Shown in pieces: positions 1 through 7,549 of a stretch of 64,000 bases of DNA. Where the stretch lies: the NCBI RefSeq assembly GCF_004923315.1, contig NZ_CP039650.1:1129501-1193500 (forward strand), written 5' to 3'. The DNA comes from Azospirillum sp. TSA2s. Its GTDB lineage: Bacteria > Pseudomonadota > Alphaproteobacteria > Azospirillales > Azospirillaceae. The notes beneath the pieces were generated by a model, which did no database searches, had not been told where the DNA came from, and saw nothing but the letters and a program-made list of their open reading frames with translations. Made by a program: the position numbers and the translations under genes. Every line of letters starts with the position of its first letter. Position 1 is the first letter of the stretch.

Positions 1-326
1 GCCATGCCCCGACGCTGAGCTTCGAAGGCGACACCTCCTTCGACTACGCCCACCGCATCGACAGCATCCTGCACAGCCCGGAGGTCGCCCGCGACCTGAG
101 CGGCCATCCGCTGGGTCGCGTCAACGGCGACGACGACCATGACGAGGATGAGGACGAGGACGACTCCTGGGATGAGGACGGCGACGATCTCGGCCCGGAC
201 GAGACGGACGAGGACGACGACCTCGACGAAGACGACCACGCCATGCTCGACGATGAGGACAAGGGCGAGGATAAGGGCGAGGGCGAAGGCGGGGACGAGA
301 GCCGGGGCGGCCGTCGTGGCTCGTAA
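1..326 (+). CDS. rbfA: Ribosome-binding factor A, C-terminal part (5' end outside window)
   Basis: This is the last 107 residues of RbfA, the factor that binds the 30S subunit and helps mature 16S rRNA; its start lies before the window. The visible part opens with the family's final conserved block (LSFEGDTSFDYAHRID, then HSPEVARDL). It is followed by a tail of about 60 residues (positions about 127-305) made almost only of Asp and Glu with some Gly, Ser and Lys. The tail is far longer than in E. coli RbfA. The stop codon TAA (324-326) lies inside the first codons of truB, so the two genes are probably translationally coupled. The order rbfA-truB-rpsO-pnp is standard in proteobacteria and supports the call. 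Confidence 0.88.
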   Translation, partial: HAPTLSFEGDTSFDYAHRIDSILHSPEVARDLSGHPLGRVNGDDDHDEDEDEDDSWDEDGDDLGPDETDEDDDLDEDDHAMLDDEDKGEDKGEGEGGDESRGGRRGS

Positions 327-1257
327 GCGCAAGGGTACGCCGATCCATGGCTGGATCGTGCTGGACAAGCCGGAAGGCATGACCTCCACCCAGGCGCTTT
401 CGAAGGTGCGCCGCCTGCTGAACGCCGAGAAGGCCGGGCATGGCGGCACGCTGGACCCGCTGGCGACCGGTATCCTGCCGATCGCGCTGGGCGAGGCGAC
501 CAAGACCGTCTCCTATGCCATGGACGGCGCCAAGACCTACCGCTTCTCCATCCGCTGGGGCGAGCGCACCACCACCGACGACCGCGAAGGCGCGGTGATC
601 GACCGCTCCGACCACCGGCCGACGACCGAGCAGATCCGCGCCGCCCTGCCCGCCTTCCTGGGCGAGATCCAGCAGGTGCCGCCGCAGTTCTGCGCCATCA
701 AGATCGACGGCGAGCGTGCCTATGACATCGCGCGCGAAGGCGACGCGGTCGATCTGGCCGCCCGCACCGTGCGCATCGACCGCTTCGAACTGGTCGAGGA
801 ACCCGACGCCGACCATGCGGTGTTCGAGGTCGATTGCGGCAAGGGCACCTATGTCCGCTCGCTCGCCCGCGACCTGTCGGAAGCGCTTGGCACGGTCGGC
901 CATGTCGGGCTTCTGCGCCGCTTGCGCGTCGGGTCCTTCACGCTGGACCGCGCGATTTCCCTGGACGAACTGGCCGCCATGGAGCAAGGTGCGGCCGTCG
1001 AACGACTTCTGTTGCCGATCGAGACCGCGCTGGACGACATCCCGGCGCTGGCCCTGACGGAAGCGGAAGCGCACCGACTGAGGCACGGCCAGACGGTCGC
1101 TCTCCTCACCCGGCAGGATCGTGAACGCCTGATGGCGGTTCAGGGTGCTGACGGTGGGGATGGCACCGTCATTGCGCTTTTCGGCGGAACGCCGGTTGCG
1201 TTGGCCCGTGTCGAGGGGGCGGAGGTCCGTCCGGTGCGCGTACTCAACCTCACGTGA
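316..1257 (+). CDS. truB: tRNA pseudouridine(55) synthase TruB
   Basis: TruB makes pseudouridine 55 in the T-loop of tRNAs. The 313-residue protein has the family signature GHGGTLDPLATGILPI with the catalytic Asp at about residue 47, then a C-terminal PUA-like region. I chose the GTG at 316, which overlaps the rbfA stop by 11 bp. It gives the usual family N-terminus, where the conserved block HGWIVLDKPEGMTS begins near residue 11. An in-frame ATG farther upstream (139) would add 59 low-complexity residues read from the acidic rbfA tail in another frame, which is not credible. rpsO follows after 14 bp, so the genes form one operon. Confidence 0.95.
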   Translation: MARKRKGTPIHGWIVLDKPEGMTSTQALSKVRRLLNAEKAGHGGTLDPLATGILPIALGEATKTVSYAMDGAKTYRFSIRWGERTTTDDREGAVIDRSDHRPTTEQIRAALPAFLGEIQQVPPQFCAIKIDGERAYDIAREGDAVDLAARTVRIDRFELVEEPDADHAVFEVDCGKGTYVRSLARDLSEALGTVGHVGLLRRLRVGSFTLDRAISLDELAAMEQGAAVERLLLPIETALDDIPALALTEAEAHRLRHGQTVALLTRQDRERLMAVQGADGGDGTVIALFGGTPVALARVEGAEVRPVRVLNLT

Positions 1258-1271
1258 TTTAGGAGACCCCG

Positions 1272-1541
1272 ATGTCGATTACGCCCGAGCGCAAGCAAGA
1301 GCTGATCAAGGAATTTTCCCGCGGCACCAACGACACCGGTTCGCCCGAGGTCCAGGTGTCGATCCTGACGGAGCGCATCAGCAACCTGACGGATCACCTG
1401 AAGGGCCACAAGAAGGACTTCCACTCCCGTCGTGGTCTGCTGGTGATGGTCGGTCAGCGCCGCCGTCTGCTCGACTACCTGAAGAAGAAGGATCAGTCGC
1501 GCTACGCCGCTCTGATCGAGCGTCTGGGCCTGCGCCGCTAA
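1272..1541 (+). CDS. rpsO: 30S ribosomal protein S15
   Basis: The 89-residue product is bS15, a primary 16S rRNA-binding protein of the small-subunit platform. Its length is exactly that of the family. Hallmark segments are visible: FSRGTNDTGSPEVQVSILTERI, read from about residue 14 (split here as FSRGTNDTGSPEVQ and VSILTERI), LTDHLKGHKKDFHSRRGL, and the C-terminal RYAALIERLGLRR. A good Shine-Dalgarno (AGGAGA) sits 6 bp before the ATG. The gene lies between truB and pnp as in most proteobacteria and is followed by two hairpins that could end transcription before pnp. Confidence 0.97.
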   Translation: MSITPERKQELIKEFSRGTNDTGSPEVQVSILTERISNLTDHLKGHKKDFHSRRGLLVMVGQRRRLLDYLKKKDQSRYAALIERLGLRR

Positions 1542-1574
1542 TCAGGCGCGCTGTCCCGCTGACGGGTTCGGGTT

Positions 1575-1602
1575 CCCCTGGCCGGCCACCGGCCGGGGGT
1601 TT
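1575..1602 (+). terminator. Hairpin after rpsO, weak terminator candidate
   Basis: An 11-bp stem (1575-1585 with 1589-1599, one T-G pair) closes a 3-base loop and is followed by only three T residues. It lies 33 bp after the rpsO stop. It could attenuate transcription or protect the rpsO mRNA 3' end; the better terminator is the next one. Confidence 0.5.
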
Positions 1603-1710
1603 CCCGTCCAGTCCGGCGGACCATCGAAGCTGCCTTTTCCCTGTATCGTTCCGGAACACCTCATTGGTTATTGGCAATAGAAACTCGATCTTGAGCGTTT
1701 CGTGACGGAC

Positions 1711-1745
1711 AGGCCGGCCCGATTATTCGGGGACCGGCCTTTTTT
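1711..1745 (+). terminator. Rho-independent terminator between rpsO and pnp
   Basis: The arm AGGCCGGCCC (1711-1720) pairs with GGG-A-CCGGCCT (1730-1740, A1733 bulged), and a run of six T residues follows (1740-1745). This is a textbook intrinsic terminator. It implies that pnp has its own promoter downstream or depends on read-through from rpsO. Confidence 0.8.
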
Positions 1746-1891
1746 GCATCCACGACACTTCTATCTTGATTCGTTTAGTCCTGTTGTCGAACACCACATC
1801 TCCAGTTTTCTCGCGGGGTCCTACGACCGATGGCCCCGGCCTTGGGCGGCAATCCGGCCGTTGCAGGGTGTCGGATGGAAGGAAAGAATCC
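1746..1891 (+). other. Leader region of pnp
   Basis: This 146-bp stretch between the rpsO terminator and pnp has no credible ORF. It must hold either a pnp promoter or a leader. I could not pick a convincing -35/-10 pair. It contains a GC-rich inverted pair (CGGCC ... GGCCG, around 1837-1860) just before the ribosome binding site. In E. coli the pnp leader is a hairpin cut by RNase III for autoregulation. Whether this leader does the same is only an inference from position. Confidence 0.35.
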
Positions 1892-4003
1892 ATGTTCACT
1901 GTTCATCGCAAAGAAATCGAATGGGGCGGGCGCAAGCTGGTCCTGGAAACGGGCAAGATCGCCCGTCAGGCCAACGGCGCGGTTCTGGTCACCTATGGTG
2001 ACACCACCGTCCTGTGCACCGCCGTCGCCGCCAAGGCGCCGAAGCCGGGCGTCGATTTCTTCCCGCTGACCGTCAATTACCAGGAAAAGGCGTTCGCGGC
2101 CGGCAAGATCCCCGGCGGCTTCTTCAAGCGCGAAGGCCGTCCGACCGAGAAGGAAACGCTGGTCAGCCGCCTGATCGACCGTCCGATCCGTCCGCTGTTC
2201 GCCGATGGCTTCCGCAACGAGACGCAGGTCGTCTGCACCGTGCTGAGCCATGATCTGGAGAACGATCCGGACATCGTGGCGATGGTCGGCGCCTCGGCCG
2301 CCCTGACGATCTCCGGCATCCCGTTCCTGGGTCCGATCGGCGCCGCCCGCGTCGGCTACAAGAACGGCCAGTACATCCTGAACCCGACCATGGACGAGGT
2401 CGAGGACAGCGACCTGGATCTGGTCGTCGCCGGCACCGTCGAAGGCGTGCTGATGGTCGAATCGGAAGCCAAGGAGCTGACCGAAGAGGTCATGCTGGGC
2501 GCCGTCATGTTCGGCCACACCAACTTCCAGCCGGTGATCAACATGATCATCGACCTGGCCGAGGAAGCCGCCAAGGACCCGTGGGACCTGCCGGAGCCGG
2601 CCTATGACCGCAAGGCCCTGAAGGCCCGCCTGCGCGAGACCGTCGGGTCGGACGTCGAGGCCGCCTACACCGAGACGGTGAAGCAGAGCCGTTATGAGAA
2701 GGTCGGCGCCGCCAAGGCGAAGGCCCTCGAGACGCTGGCCGAGGAATTCGACGCCCAGTCGATCGGTTTCGAGTTCAAGGAGCTTGAGGCCGACATCCTG
2801 CGCGGCGCCGTCCTGAAGACCGGCCGCCGCATCGACGGCCGCGACACCAAGACCGTGCGCCCGATCGTGTCGGAAGTCGGCATCCTGCCGCGCGCCCACG
2901 GTTCGGCCCTGTTCACCCGCGGCGAAACCCAGGCGCTGGTCGTCACCACGCTGGGCACCAGCCAGGACGAGCAGATCATCGACGCGCTCGAAGGCGAGTA
3001 CCGCGAGCACTTCATGCTGCACTACAACTTCCCCCCGTACTCGGTGGGTGAAGCCGGCCGCATGGGCAGCCCGGGCCGCCGCGAGATCGGCCACGGCAAG
3101 CTGGCGTGGCGCGCGATCCATCCGCTGCTGCCGAAGAAGGAAGATTTCCCCTACACGCTGCGCGTCGTGTCGGAAGTCACGGAGTCCAACGGCTCCTCCT
3201 CGATGGCCACCGTCTGCGGCACCTCGCTGTCGCTGATGGACGCCGGCGCGCCGCTGGCCCGTCCGGTCGCCGGCATCGCCATGGGCCTGATCAAGGAAGA
3301 CAGCGGCTTCGCCGTCCTGTCCGACATCCTGGGTGACGAAGATCACCTGGGCGACATGGACTTCAAGGTCGCCGGCACCGAGGTCGGCGTCACCGCGCTG
3401 CAGATGGACATCAAGATCACCTCGATCACCGAGGAGATCATGAAGATCGCGCTGGGCCAGGCCAAGGACGGCCGCCTGCACATCCTGGGCGAGATGGCCA
3501 AGGCGCTGACCGGTGCCCGCGAAGGCGTCAACGAGAACGCCCCGCGCATCACCGTCATCAACATCCCGAAGGAGAAGATCCGCGACGTGATCGGCTCCGG
3601 CGGCAAGGTGATCCGCGAGATCGTGGAGCAGACCGGCGCCAAGATCGACATCGACGACGACGGCACCGTCAAGGTTTCGGCCGTCGATCAGAAGAAGTCG
3701 GACGCCGCCATCGAGTGGATCAAGGGCATCGTCGCCGAGCCGGAGATGAACGTCGTCTACACCGGCAAGGTTGTGAAGGTCGTCGATTTCGGCGCCTTCG
3801 TGAACTTCCTGGGCTCGCGCGACGGCCTCGTCCACATCTCCGAGCTGGCGCAGCAGCGCGTCGGCAAGGTGTCGGACGTCGTGTCGCAGGGTGACTCGGT
3901 GAAGGTCAAGGTCATCGGCTTCGACGACCGCGGCAAGGTCAAGCTGTCGATGAAGCAGGTCGACCAGACCACCGGCGAGGACCTGACCAAGAAGGCGGAG
4001 TGA
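1892..4003 (+). CDS. pnp: Polyribonucleotide nucleotidyltransferase (PNPase)
   Basis: PNPase degrades RNA 3' to 5' by phosphorolysis and is a core part of RNA degradosomes. The 703-residue product has the two RNase PH-like domains, a KH domain with the GSGG loop near residue 567, and a C-terminal S1 domain (about residues 620-690, VVDFGAFVNFLGSRDGLVHIS). The start ATG at 1892 is preceded by GGAAGGAAAG at a normal distance and matches the family N-terminus MFTVHRKEIEWGGRKL. An upstream in-frame start would add 42 unrelated residues. A strong terminator follows 57 bp after the stop. The repeated choice of preferred GC-rich codons fits a highly expressed gene. Confidence 0.97.
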   Translation: MFTVHRKEIEWGGRKLVLETGKIARQANGAVLVTYGDTTVLCTAVAAKAPKPGVDFFPLTVNYQEKAFAAGKIPGGFFKREGRPTEKETLVSRLIDRPIRPLFADGFRNETQVVCTVLSHDLENDPDIVAMVGASAALTISGIPFLGPIGAARVGYKNGQYILNPTMDEVEDSDLDLVVAGTVEGVLMVESEAKELTEEVMLGAVMFGHTNFQPVINMIIDLAEEAAKDPWDLPEPAYDRKALKARLRETVGSDVEAAYTETVKQSRYEKVGAAKAKALETLAEEFDAQSIGFEFKELEADILRGAVLKTGRRIDGRDTKTVRPIVSEVGILPRAHGSALFTRGETQALVVTTLGTSQDEQIIDALEGEYREHFMLHYNFPPYSVGEAGRMGSPGRREIGHGKLAWRAIHPLLPKKEDFPYTLRVVSEVTESNGSSSMATVCGTSLSLMDAGAPLARPVAGIAMGLIKEDSGFAVLSDILGDEDHLGDMDFKVAGTEVGVTALQMDIKITSITEEIMKIALGQAKDGRLHILGEMAKALTGAREGVNENAPRITVINIPKEKIRDVIGSGGKVIREIVEQTGAKIDIDDDGTVKVSAVDQKKSDAAIEWIKGIVAEPEMNVVYTGKVVKVVDFGAFVNFLGSRDGLVHISELAQQRVGKVSDVVSQGDSVKVKVIGFDDRGKVKLSMKQVDQTTGEDLTKKAE

Positions 4004-4059
4004 TCCGTCGATAGGGTCCGGAACGCCCGGCAACCGCCGGGCGAGACCTGCCATGAACA

Positions 4060-4094
4060 GGGGCGCTTCCCATCGGGGAGCGCCCCTTGTCATT
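4060..4094 (+). terminator. Terminator after pnp
   Basis: A 12-bp stem (4060-4071 with 4075-4086, one T-G pair) with a 3-base loop is followed by TTGTCATT. It closes the rbfA-truB-rpsO-pnp transcription unit just before the YafY-type regulator. Confidence 0.7.
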
Positions 4095-4127
4095 ATGAGC
4101 CCCCCCTTCCTCTCTCCGCAGTTCTCC

Positions 4128-4814
4128 ATGTCGCGCGCCGAACGTCTCCTCGATCTGATGCAGGTTCTGCGGCGGCATCGCCAGCCGGTCAGCGGCAAGT
4201 CGCTTGCCGACGAGCTGGGGGTCAGCCTGCGCACGCTCTATCGCGACATCGCCACCCTGCAGGCGCAGGGCGCGATGATCGAGGGGGAACCTGGTGTCGG
4301 CTATCTGCTGCGCGCCGGCTTCCTGCTGCCGCCGCTGATGTTTACCGAGGAGGAGGTCGAGGCGCTGGTGCTGGGCTCCCGCTGGGTGGTGGACCGCGGC
4401 GACAGCCGGCTGGGCTGGGCGGCGCGCAACGCGCTCGCTAAGATCGCCGCGGTGCTGCCGCCGGACAAACGGGAGGGGCTGGACGGCTCCGCCCTGCTGG
4501 TGGGTCCGGGCGAACCGATCCCAGCCGGCGATGCCGAACTGGCGACCATCCGCAGCGCCATCCGGGCGGAGCGCAAGCTGGAGATCGCCTATCGCGACCG
4601 CGACGGGTCGGAAAGCCGGCGCATCGTCTGGCCGTTCGCGTTGGGCTTCTTCGACCGGGTGCGGGTAATGGTGGCATGGTGCGAGCTGCGCCAGTCCTTC
4701 CGCCATTTCCGCACCGACCGCATCCTGGCGCTGACCACCAGCGAGACCCGCTATCCCCGCCGCCGACAGGCGATGCTGAAGGAGTGGCGCGCAGCGGAGG
4801 GCATCCCGCAATGA
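4128..4814 (+). CDS. YafY-family transcriptional regulator (HTH plus WYL domain)
   Basis: The 228-residue protein has a DeoR-like winged helix at residues 1-55 (RLLDLMQVLRRH, SLRTLYRDIATLQ) and a WYL ligand-sensing domain at about 135-220 (LEIAYRDRDGSESRRIVWPF, then FRHFRTDRI). Such regulators usually control a neighbouring small-molecule or stress gene. I chose the ATG at 4128 because MSRAERLLDL is the common family N-terminus; the ATG at 4095 would add 11 residues, and one at 4053 lies before the pnp terminator. A perfect 8-bp inverted repeat lies 22 bp after its stop, ahead of the VOC gene, and is the natural candidate for its binding site. The effector is unknown. Confidence 0.85.
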   Translation: MSRAERLLDLMQVLRRHRQPVSGKSLADELGVSLRTLYRDIATLQAQGAMIEGEPGVGYLLRAGFLLPPLMFTEEEVEALVLGSRWVVDRGDSRLGWAARNALAKIAAVLPPDKREGLDGSALLVGPGEPIPAGDAELATIRSAIRAERKLEIAYRDRDGSESRRIVWPFALGFFDRVRVMVAWCELRQSFRHFRTDRILALTTSETRYPRRRQAMLKEWRAAEGIPQ

Positions 4815-4835
4815 TGGGTGGATGGGGCTGATGGG

Positions 4836-4858
4836 ATGCTGACGGAAACTGTCAGCAT
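4836..4858. promoter_or_regulatory. Perfect 8-bp inverted repeat, candidate operator for the YafY-type regulator
   Basis: ATGCTGAC (4836-4843) and GTCAGCAT (4851-4858) are exact reverse complements separated by 7 bp. The dyad lies between the regulator gene and the VOC gene, 102 bp before the VOC start codon. Half-sites one helical turn apart are what a dimeric winged-helix protein would bind. Confidence 0.55.
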
Positions 4859-4892
4859 GTGGGCTTAGTCTTGGCTTTGCCGGTGAGGGCGA

Positions 4893-4926
4893 CGAACGGA
4901 ACGGAACGGAACGAACCGAACCGACC
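4893..4926. repeat. Short tandem pentamer tract (CGGAA/CGAAC type)
   Basis: Six to seven imperfect copies of a 5-bp unit (ACGGA, ACGGA, ACGGA, ACGAA, CCGAA, CCGAC) lie in the leader of the VOC gene. This is a simple-sequence tract that could vary in copy number; no function can be assigned. Confidence 0.6.
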
Positions 4927-4960
4927 GCCCCACCCCAATCCTTCAAGACCGGAGCCGACC

Positions 4961-5407
4961 ATGACCGCGACCCAGACCGCCACCAACACCGCCGCCCTCG
5001 CCCTCGATTTCGTCCTGCTCTACGTCGACAGCCCGGCCGCCAGCGCCGCCTTCTATGCCGACCTGCTGGGCCGGCCGGCGGTGGAAGCCTCGCCCACCTT
5101 CGCCATGTTCAAGGCGGGTGATGGGCTGATGCTGGGCCTGTGGTCGCGCCACACGGTGGAGCCGGCAGCGACCACGCCCGGCGGTGGCGAGATCGCCTTC
5201 ACCGTCGCCGGCGAGGCTGCGGTGCGCGACCTCCACGCCGACTGGAGCGCCCGCGGCCTGACCATCCTGCAGCCGCCGACGGCGATGGATTTCGGTCATA
5301 CCTTCGTTGCACAGGACCCCGACGGCCATCGCCTGCGCGTGTTCGCCCCCAACCAGGGTGAGGAAGCCAACCAGCACGAAGCCAAGGCCGAACAGGTGCG
5401 GTCGTGA
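4961..5407 (+). CDS. VOC-family protein (glyoxalase/bleomycin-resistance fold)
   Basis: The 148-residue protein is a single vicinal-oxygen-chelate domain (about residues 12-138). It begins with FVLLYVDSPAASAAFYADLLGRPAVE and ends with the metal-site strand FVAQDPDGHRLRVFAPNQG. Members include glyoxalase I, dioxygenases and antibiotic-binding proteins, so the substrate cannot be named. The ATG at 4961 gives the expected start; an earlier in-frame start would read the pentamer repeat. The stop overlaps the start of the EVE gene (GTGA). With the upstream YafY-type regulator and dyad it forms a small regulated unit. Confidence 0.88.
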   Translation: MTATQTATNTAALALDFVLLYVDSPAASAAFYADLLGRPAVEASPTFAMFKAGDGLMLGLWSRHTVEPAATTPGGGEIAFTVAGEAAVRDLHADWSARGLTILQPPTAMDFGHTFVAQDPDGHRLRVFAPNQGEEANQHEAKAEQVRS

Positions 5408-5862
5408 GCAGCGGCAGCACGCGGACGGGCGCCTGGATCGCAGTCGCCAGCGCCGAGCATGTGCGGCGCGGCCGGGCCGGCGGCTTCATGCAGGTCTGCC
5501 ACGGCAAGGCGGCCCCGCTGCGGCGGATCCGGCCGGGCGACCGGGTGGTCTACTACTCCCCCACCGACAAATTCGGTGCAGCGGACGGGCTGAAATCCTT
5601 CACCGCGATCGGCACCGTCCTGCCGGGCGAGCCCTACCAGTTCGACATGGGCGGCGGCTTCGTCCCCTTCCGGCGCGACGTGTCCTGGTGGCCGGCCGAA
5701 GAGGCGCCGATCCTGCCGCTGCTGGACCGGCTTGAGCTGACCGCCGGGGTGCGGAACTGGGGCTATCCCTTCCGCTTTGGCCTGCTGCCGGTCAGCCTCG
5801 GCGATTTCGACCGGATCGCCGAGGCGATGCGGGCGGCGGTGCGGGAGGACATGGCGGCCTGA
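5404..5862 (+). CDS. EVE domain-containing protein
   Basis: The 152-residue product is an EVE-domain protein (PUA-like fold, UPF0310 type). Features are WIAVASAEHVRRGRAGGFMQ at the start, GDRVVYYSPTDKF in the middle and the terminal RFGLLPVSLGDFDRIAEAM. EVE domains are proposed to read modified bases; the exact role here is unknown. The GTG start at 5404 overlaps the TGA of the VOC gene, so translation is probably coupled and the two are co-regulated. A small hairpin (5885-5902) without a T-run follows. Confidence 0.85.
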   Translation: MSSGSTRTGAWIAVASAEHVRRGRAGGFMQVCHGKAAPLRRIRPGDRVVYYSPTDKFGAADGLKSFTAIGTVLPGEPYQFDMGGGFVPFRRDVSWWPAEEAPILPLLDRLELTAGVRNWGYPFRFGLLPVSLGDFDRIAEAMRAAVREDMAA

Positions 5863-6095
5863 TCGCATAAAAATCACCGGCCGACAGGGATGAAAATCCC
5901 TGCCGCCGACGTCTGACTGGGAGTGAAACGGGCGCCTGCAATGGCCTGAGGCGCCTGATACCTTGGTGTAAGAGTACGAATGAATGGCGAATCTTCCTGA
6001 CCGAGATCAAGGCGAAACCCCTCGCAGTCCGCCATACATGCGCTTATATCGTCGGCAAGCCTGACCAAGGTCACCTGTACCGGGGCCATCGTTCT
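5863..6095. other. Intergenic region before the ccm cluster
   Basis: This 233-bp gap has a 7-bp hairpin (CAGGGAT, GAAA loop, ATCCCTG; 5885-5902) just after the EVE gene but no other clear structure. The ccm promoter must lie here if the cluster is not transcribed from the EVE unit. No convincing -35/-10 pair or strong ribosome binding site for ccmC was found. Confidence 0.4.
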
Positions 6096-6842
6096 ATGCA
6101 TCGTTTCGCCAATCCCGCCCGCTTCCTGCGCCTTTCGGCCGTGCTGCTGCCATGGTGCGCCGGGGCGACCGTGATCCTGACGATCCTCGGGCTGTGGCTC
6201 AGCCTGTTCAGCTCGCCGCCCGACTATCAGCAGGGCGAGACGGTGCGGATCATGTACATCCATGTGCCCGCCGCCTGGATGAGCATGTTCATCTACACCA
6301 ACATGGCCATCGCCGCCGGGGTGGGTCTGGTGTGGAAGCACCCGCTGGCCGACCTGTTCGCCAAGGCCGCCGCCCCCATCGGCGCCGGCTTCACCTTCGT
6401 CTGCCTGGTGACCGGGTCGCTGTGGGGCGCGCCGATGTGGGGCACCTGGTGGGTGTGGGACGCGCGGCTGACCAGCGTGCTGATCCTGTTCTTCCTCTAT
6501 CTCGGCTACATGGCCCTGGTGAACGCCTTCGACGATCCGCAACGCGGCATGAAGGCCGGCAACGTCCTGCTGCTGGTCGGCATCGTCAATGTGCCGATCA
6601 TCAAATTCTCGGTCGACTGGTGGAACACGCTTCACCAGCCCGCCAGCGTCGTGCGCATGGGCGGTCCCAGCATCGACCCCAGCATGTTGACGCCGCTTCT
6701 GGTGATGGCCGGCGCCTTCACCGCCTATTTCCTGTCGGTCGTCATGCTGCGCGTGCGCACCGAGATCGCCCAGCGCAAAATCCAGACGCTGCGGCTTTCG
6801 GTAGCCGGTGACGGCGCCGTGGCGGACGGGATGCGGGGGTAA
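6096..6842 (+). CDS. ccmC: Heme exporter / CcmC, heme-handling permease of cytochrome c maturation
   Basis: CcmC is an inner-membrane protein of the heme-handling family that loads heme onto CcmE during System I cytochrome c biogenesis. The 248-residue product has six membrane segments and the tryptophan-rich WWD motif WGAPMWGTWWVWDARLTS at about residues 110-127, facing the periplasm. The ATG at 6096 gives a normal family length; the upstream ribosome site is weak. ccmD follows after 2 bp, and ccmE-I continue downstream. ccmA and ccmB, which often precede ccmC, are not in the window. Confidence 0.93.
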   Translation: MHRFANPARFLRLSAVLLPWCAGATVILTILGLWLSLFSSPPDYQQGETVRIMYIHVPAAWMSMFIYTNMAIAAGVGLVWKHPLADLFAKAAAPIGAGFTFVCLVTGSLWGAPMWGTWWVWDARLTSVLILFFLYLGYMALVNAFDDPQRGMKAGNVLLLVGIVNVPIIKFSVDWWNTLHQPASVVRMGGPSIDPSMLTPLLVMAGAFTAYFLSVVMLRVRTEIAQRKIQTLRLSVAGDGAVADGMRG

Positions 6843-6844
6843 GG

Positions 6845-7081
6845 ATGATGAGCGAATTCTTCCACATGGGCGGGTACGCCGCCTACGTCTGGCCGGCCTA
6901 CGGCATCGCCACCCTGGTCCTGCTGGGCCTGCTGGCCGCCACCTGGAAGGGGCTGCGCAACGCCGAGGCGACGCTGAAGGCGCTGGAAAGCGCCCGCCCG
7001 GCCCGCCGCCGCACCCGCAATGCCGGCCGCAAAGCGGCCGATCAGAACGCCGGAACGCCGGCGGAAGCGAGCGAAGGATGA
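6845..7081 (+). CDS. ccmD: Heme exporter protein CcmD
   Basis: CcmD is a small membrane protein that helps release holo-CcmE from the CcmABC complex. The 78-residue product has one membrane helix near the N-terminus (YVWPAYGIATLVLLGLLAA, after FFHMGGYAA) and a basic cytoplasmic tail (RPARRRTRNAGRK), the usual CcmD plan. The tail is somewhat longer than in E. coli. Two adjacent ATGs (6845, 6848) are possible starts. Its stop overlaps the ccmE start (ATGA). Confidence 0.85.
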   Translation: MMSEFFHMGGYAAYVWPAYGIATLVLLGLLAATWKGLRNAEATLKALESARPARRRTRNAGRKAADQNAGTPAEASEG

Positions 7082-7542
7082 CCCGCAAGAAACGCCGCCT
7101 CTACATGCTGGGCCTCGCCCTTCTCGGGCTGGGCACGGCGACCGCCCTGGCGCTGACCGCCTTCCAGGACAACATCGTCTTCTTCTACAGCCCCAGCCAG
7201 CTGCAGGCCCAGCATGTGGGCGACCGCAATTTCCGCCTGGGCGGGCTGGTCGAGGAAGGCAGCGTGCAGAAGCTGCCGGACGGCGTCACCACCTCCTTCC
7301 GCGTCACTGACACCGCCAACACGGTGGACGTCCGCTATCGCGGCCAGCTGCCCGACCTGTTCCGCGAGGGCCAGGGCGTGGTGGCGGAGGGCAAAATGAC
7401 CGGCGGCGTCTTCGTCGCGCGCGAGGTGCTGGCCAAGCATGACGAGAACTACATGCCGCCGGAGGTGTCGGAGGCATTGAAGCAGGCCGGCGTCTACAAG
7501 AAGCCGGCGGAGTCCGAGACCAAGACCGCGAAGAAGGAGTAG
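7078..7542 (+). CDS. ccmE: Cytochrome c maturation protein CcmE (heme chaperone)
   Basis: CcmE is the periplasmic heme chaperone that carries heme covalently from CcmC to CcmF. The 154-residue product has an N-terminal anchor (residues 8-28), a beta-barrel OB fold and the heme-attachment motif KHDENY with His121 and Tyr125, as in the HxxxY family signature. The ATG at 7078 overlaps the ccmD stop. The long frame that continues upstream lies inside ccmC and ccmD and is not coding. ccmF begins 7 bp after the stop. Confidence 0.95.
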   Translation: MTRKKRRLYMLGLALLGLGTATALALTAFQDNIVFFYSPSQLQAQHVGDRNFRLGGLVEEGSVQKLPDGVTTSFRVTDTANTVDVRYRGQLPDLFREGQGVVAEGKMTGGVFVAREVLAKHDENYMPPEVSEALKQAGVYKKPAESETKTAKKE

Positions 7543-7549
7543 CGGGCCC

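Noticed and set aside
1250..1257. TCACGTGA at the end of truB as a sixth parS site
   Set aside because: Only the 8-bp core is present; flanks (CC and TTT) do not match TGTTTCACGTGAAACA, and it lies at the edge of a stop codon.
4053..4127. N-terminal extension of the YafY-type regulator
   Set aside because: The added residues are read from within the pnp terminator and have no family similarity.
1775..4234. Very long open frame antisense to pnp (and similar ones antisense to ccmF and across rdgB-rph-MFS)
   Set aside because: High-GC codon use leaves the opposite strand free of stops. The translations are repetitive in His, Gln, Gly and Ala and show no known domain, whereas the sense genes are clear.
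5885..5902. Hairpin after the EVE gene as a terminator
   Set aside because: Stem of only 7 bp and no T-run on the coding strand.
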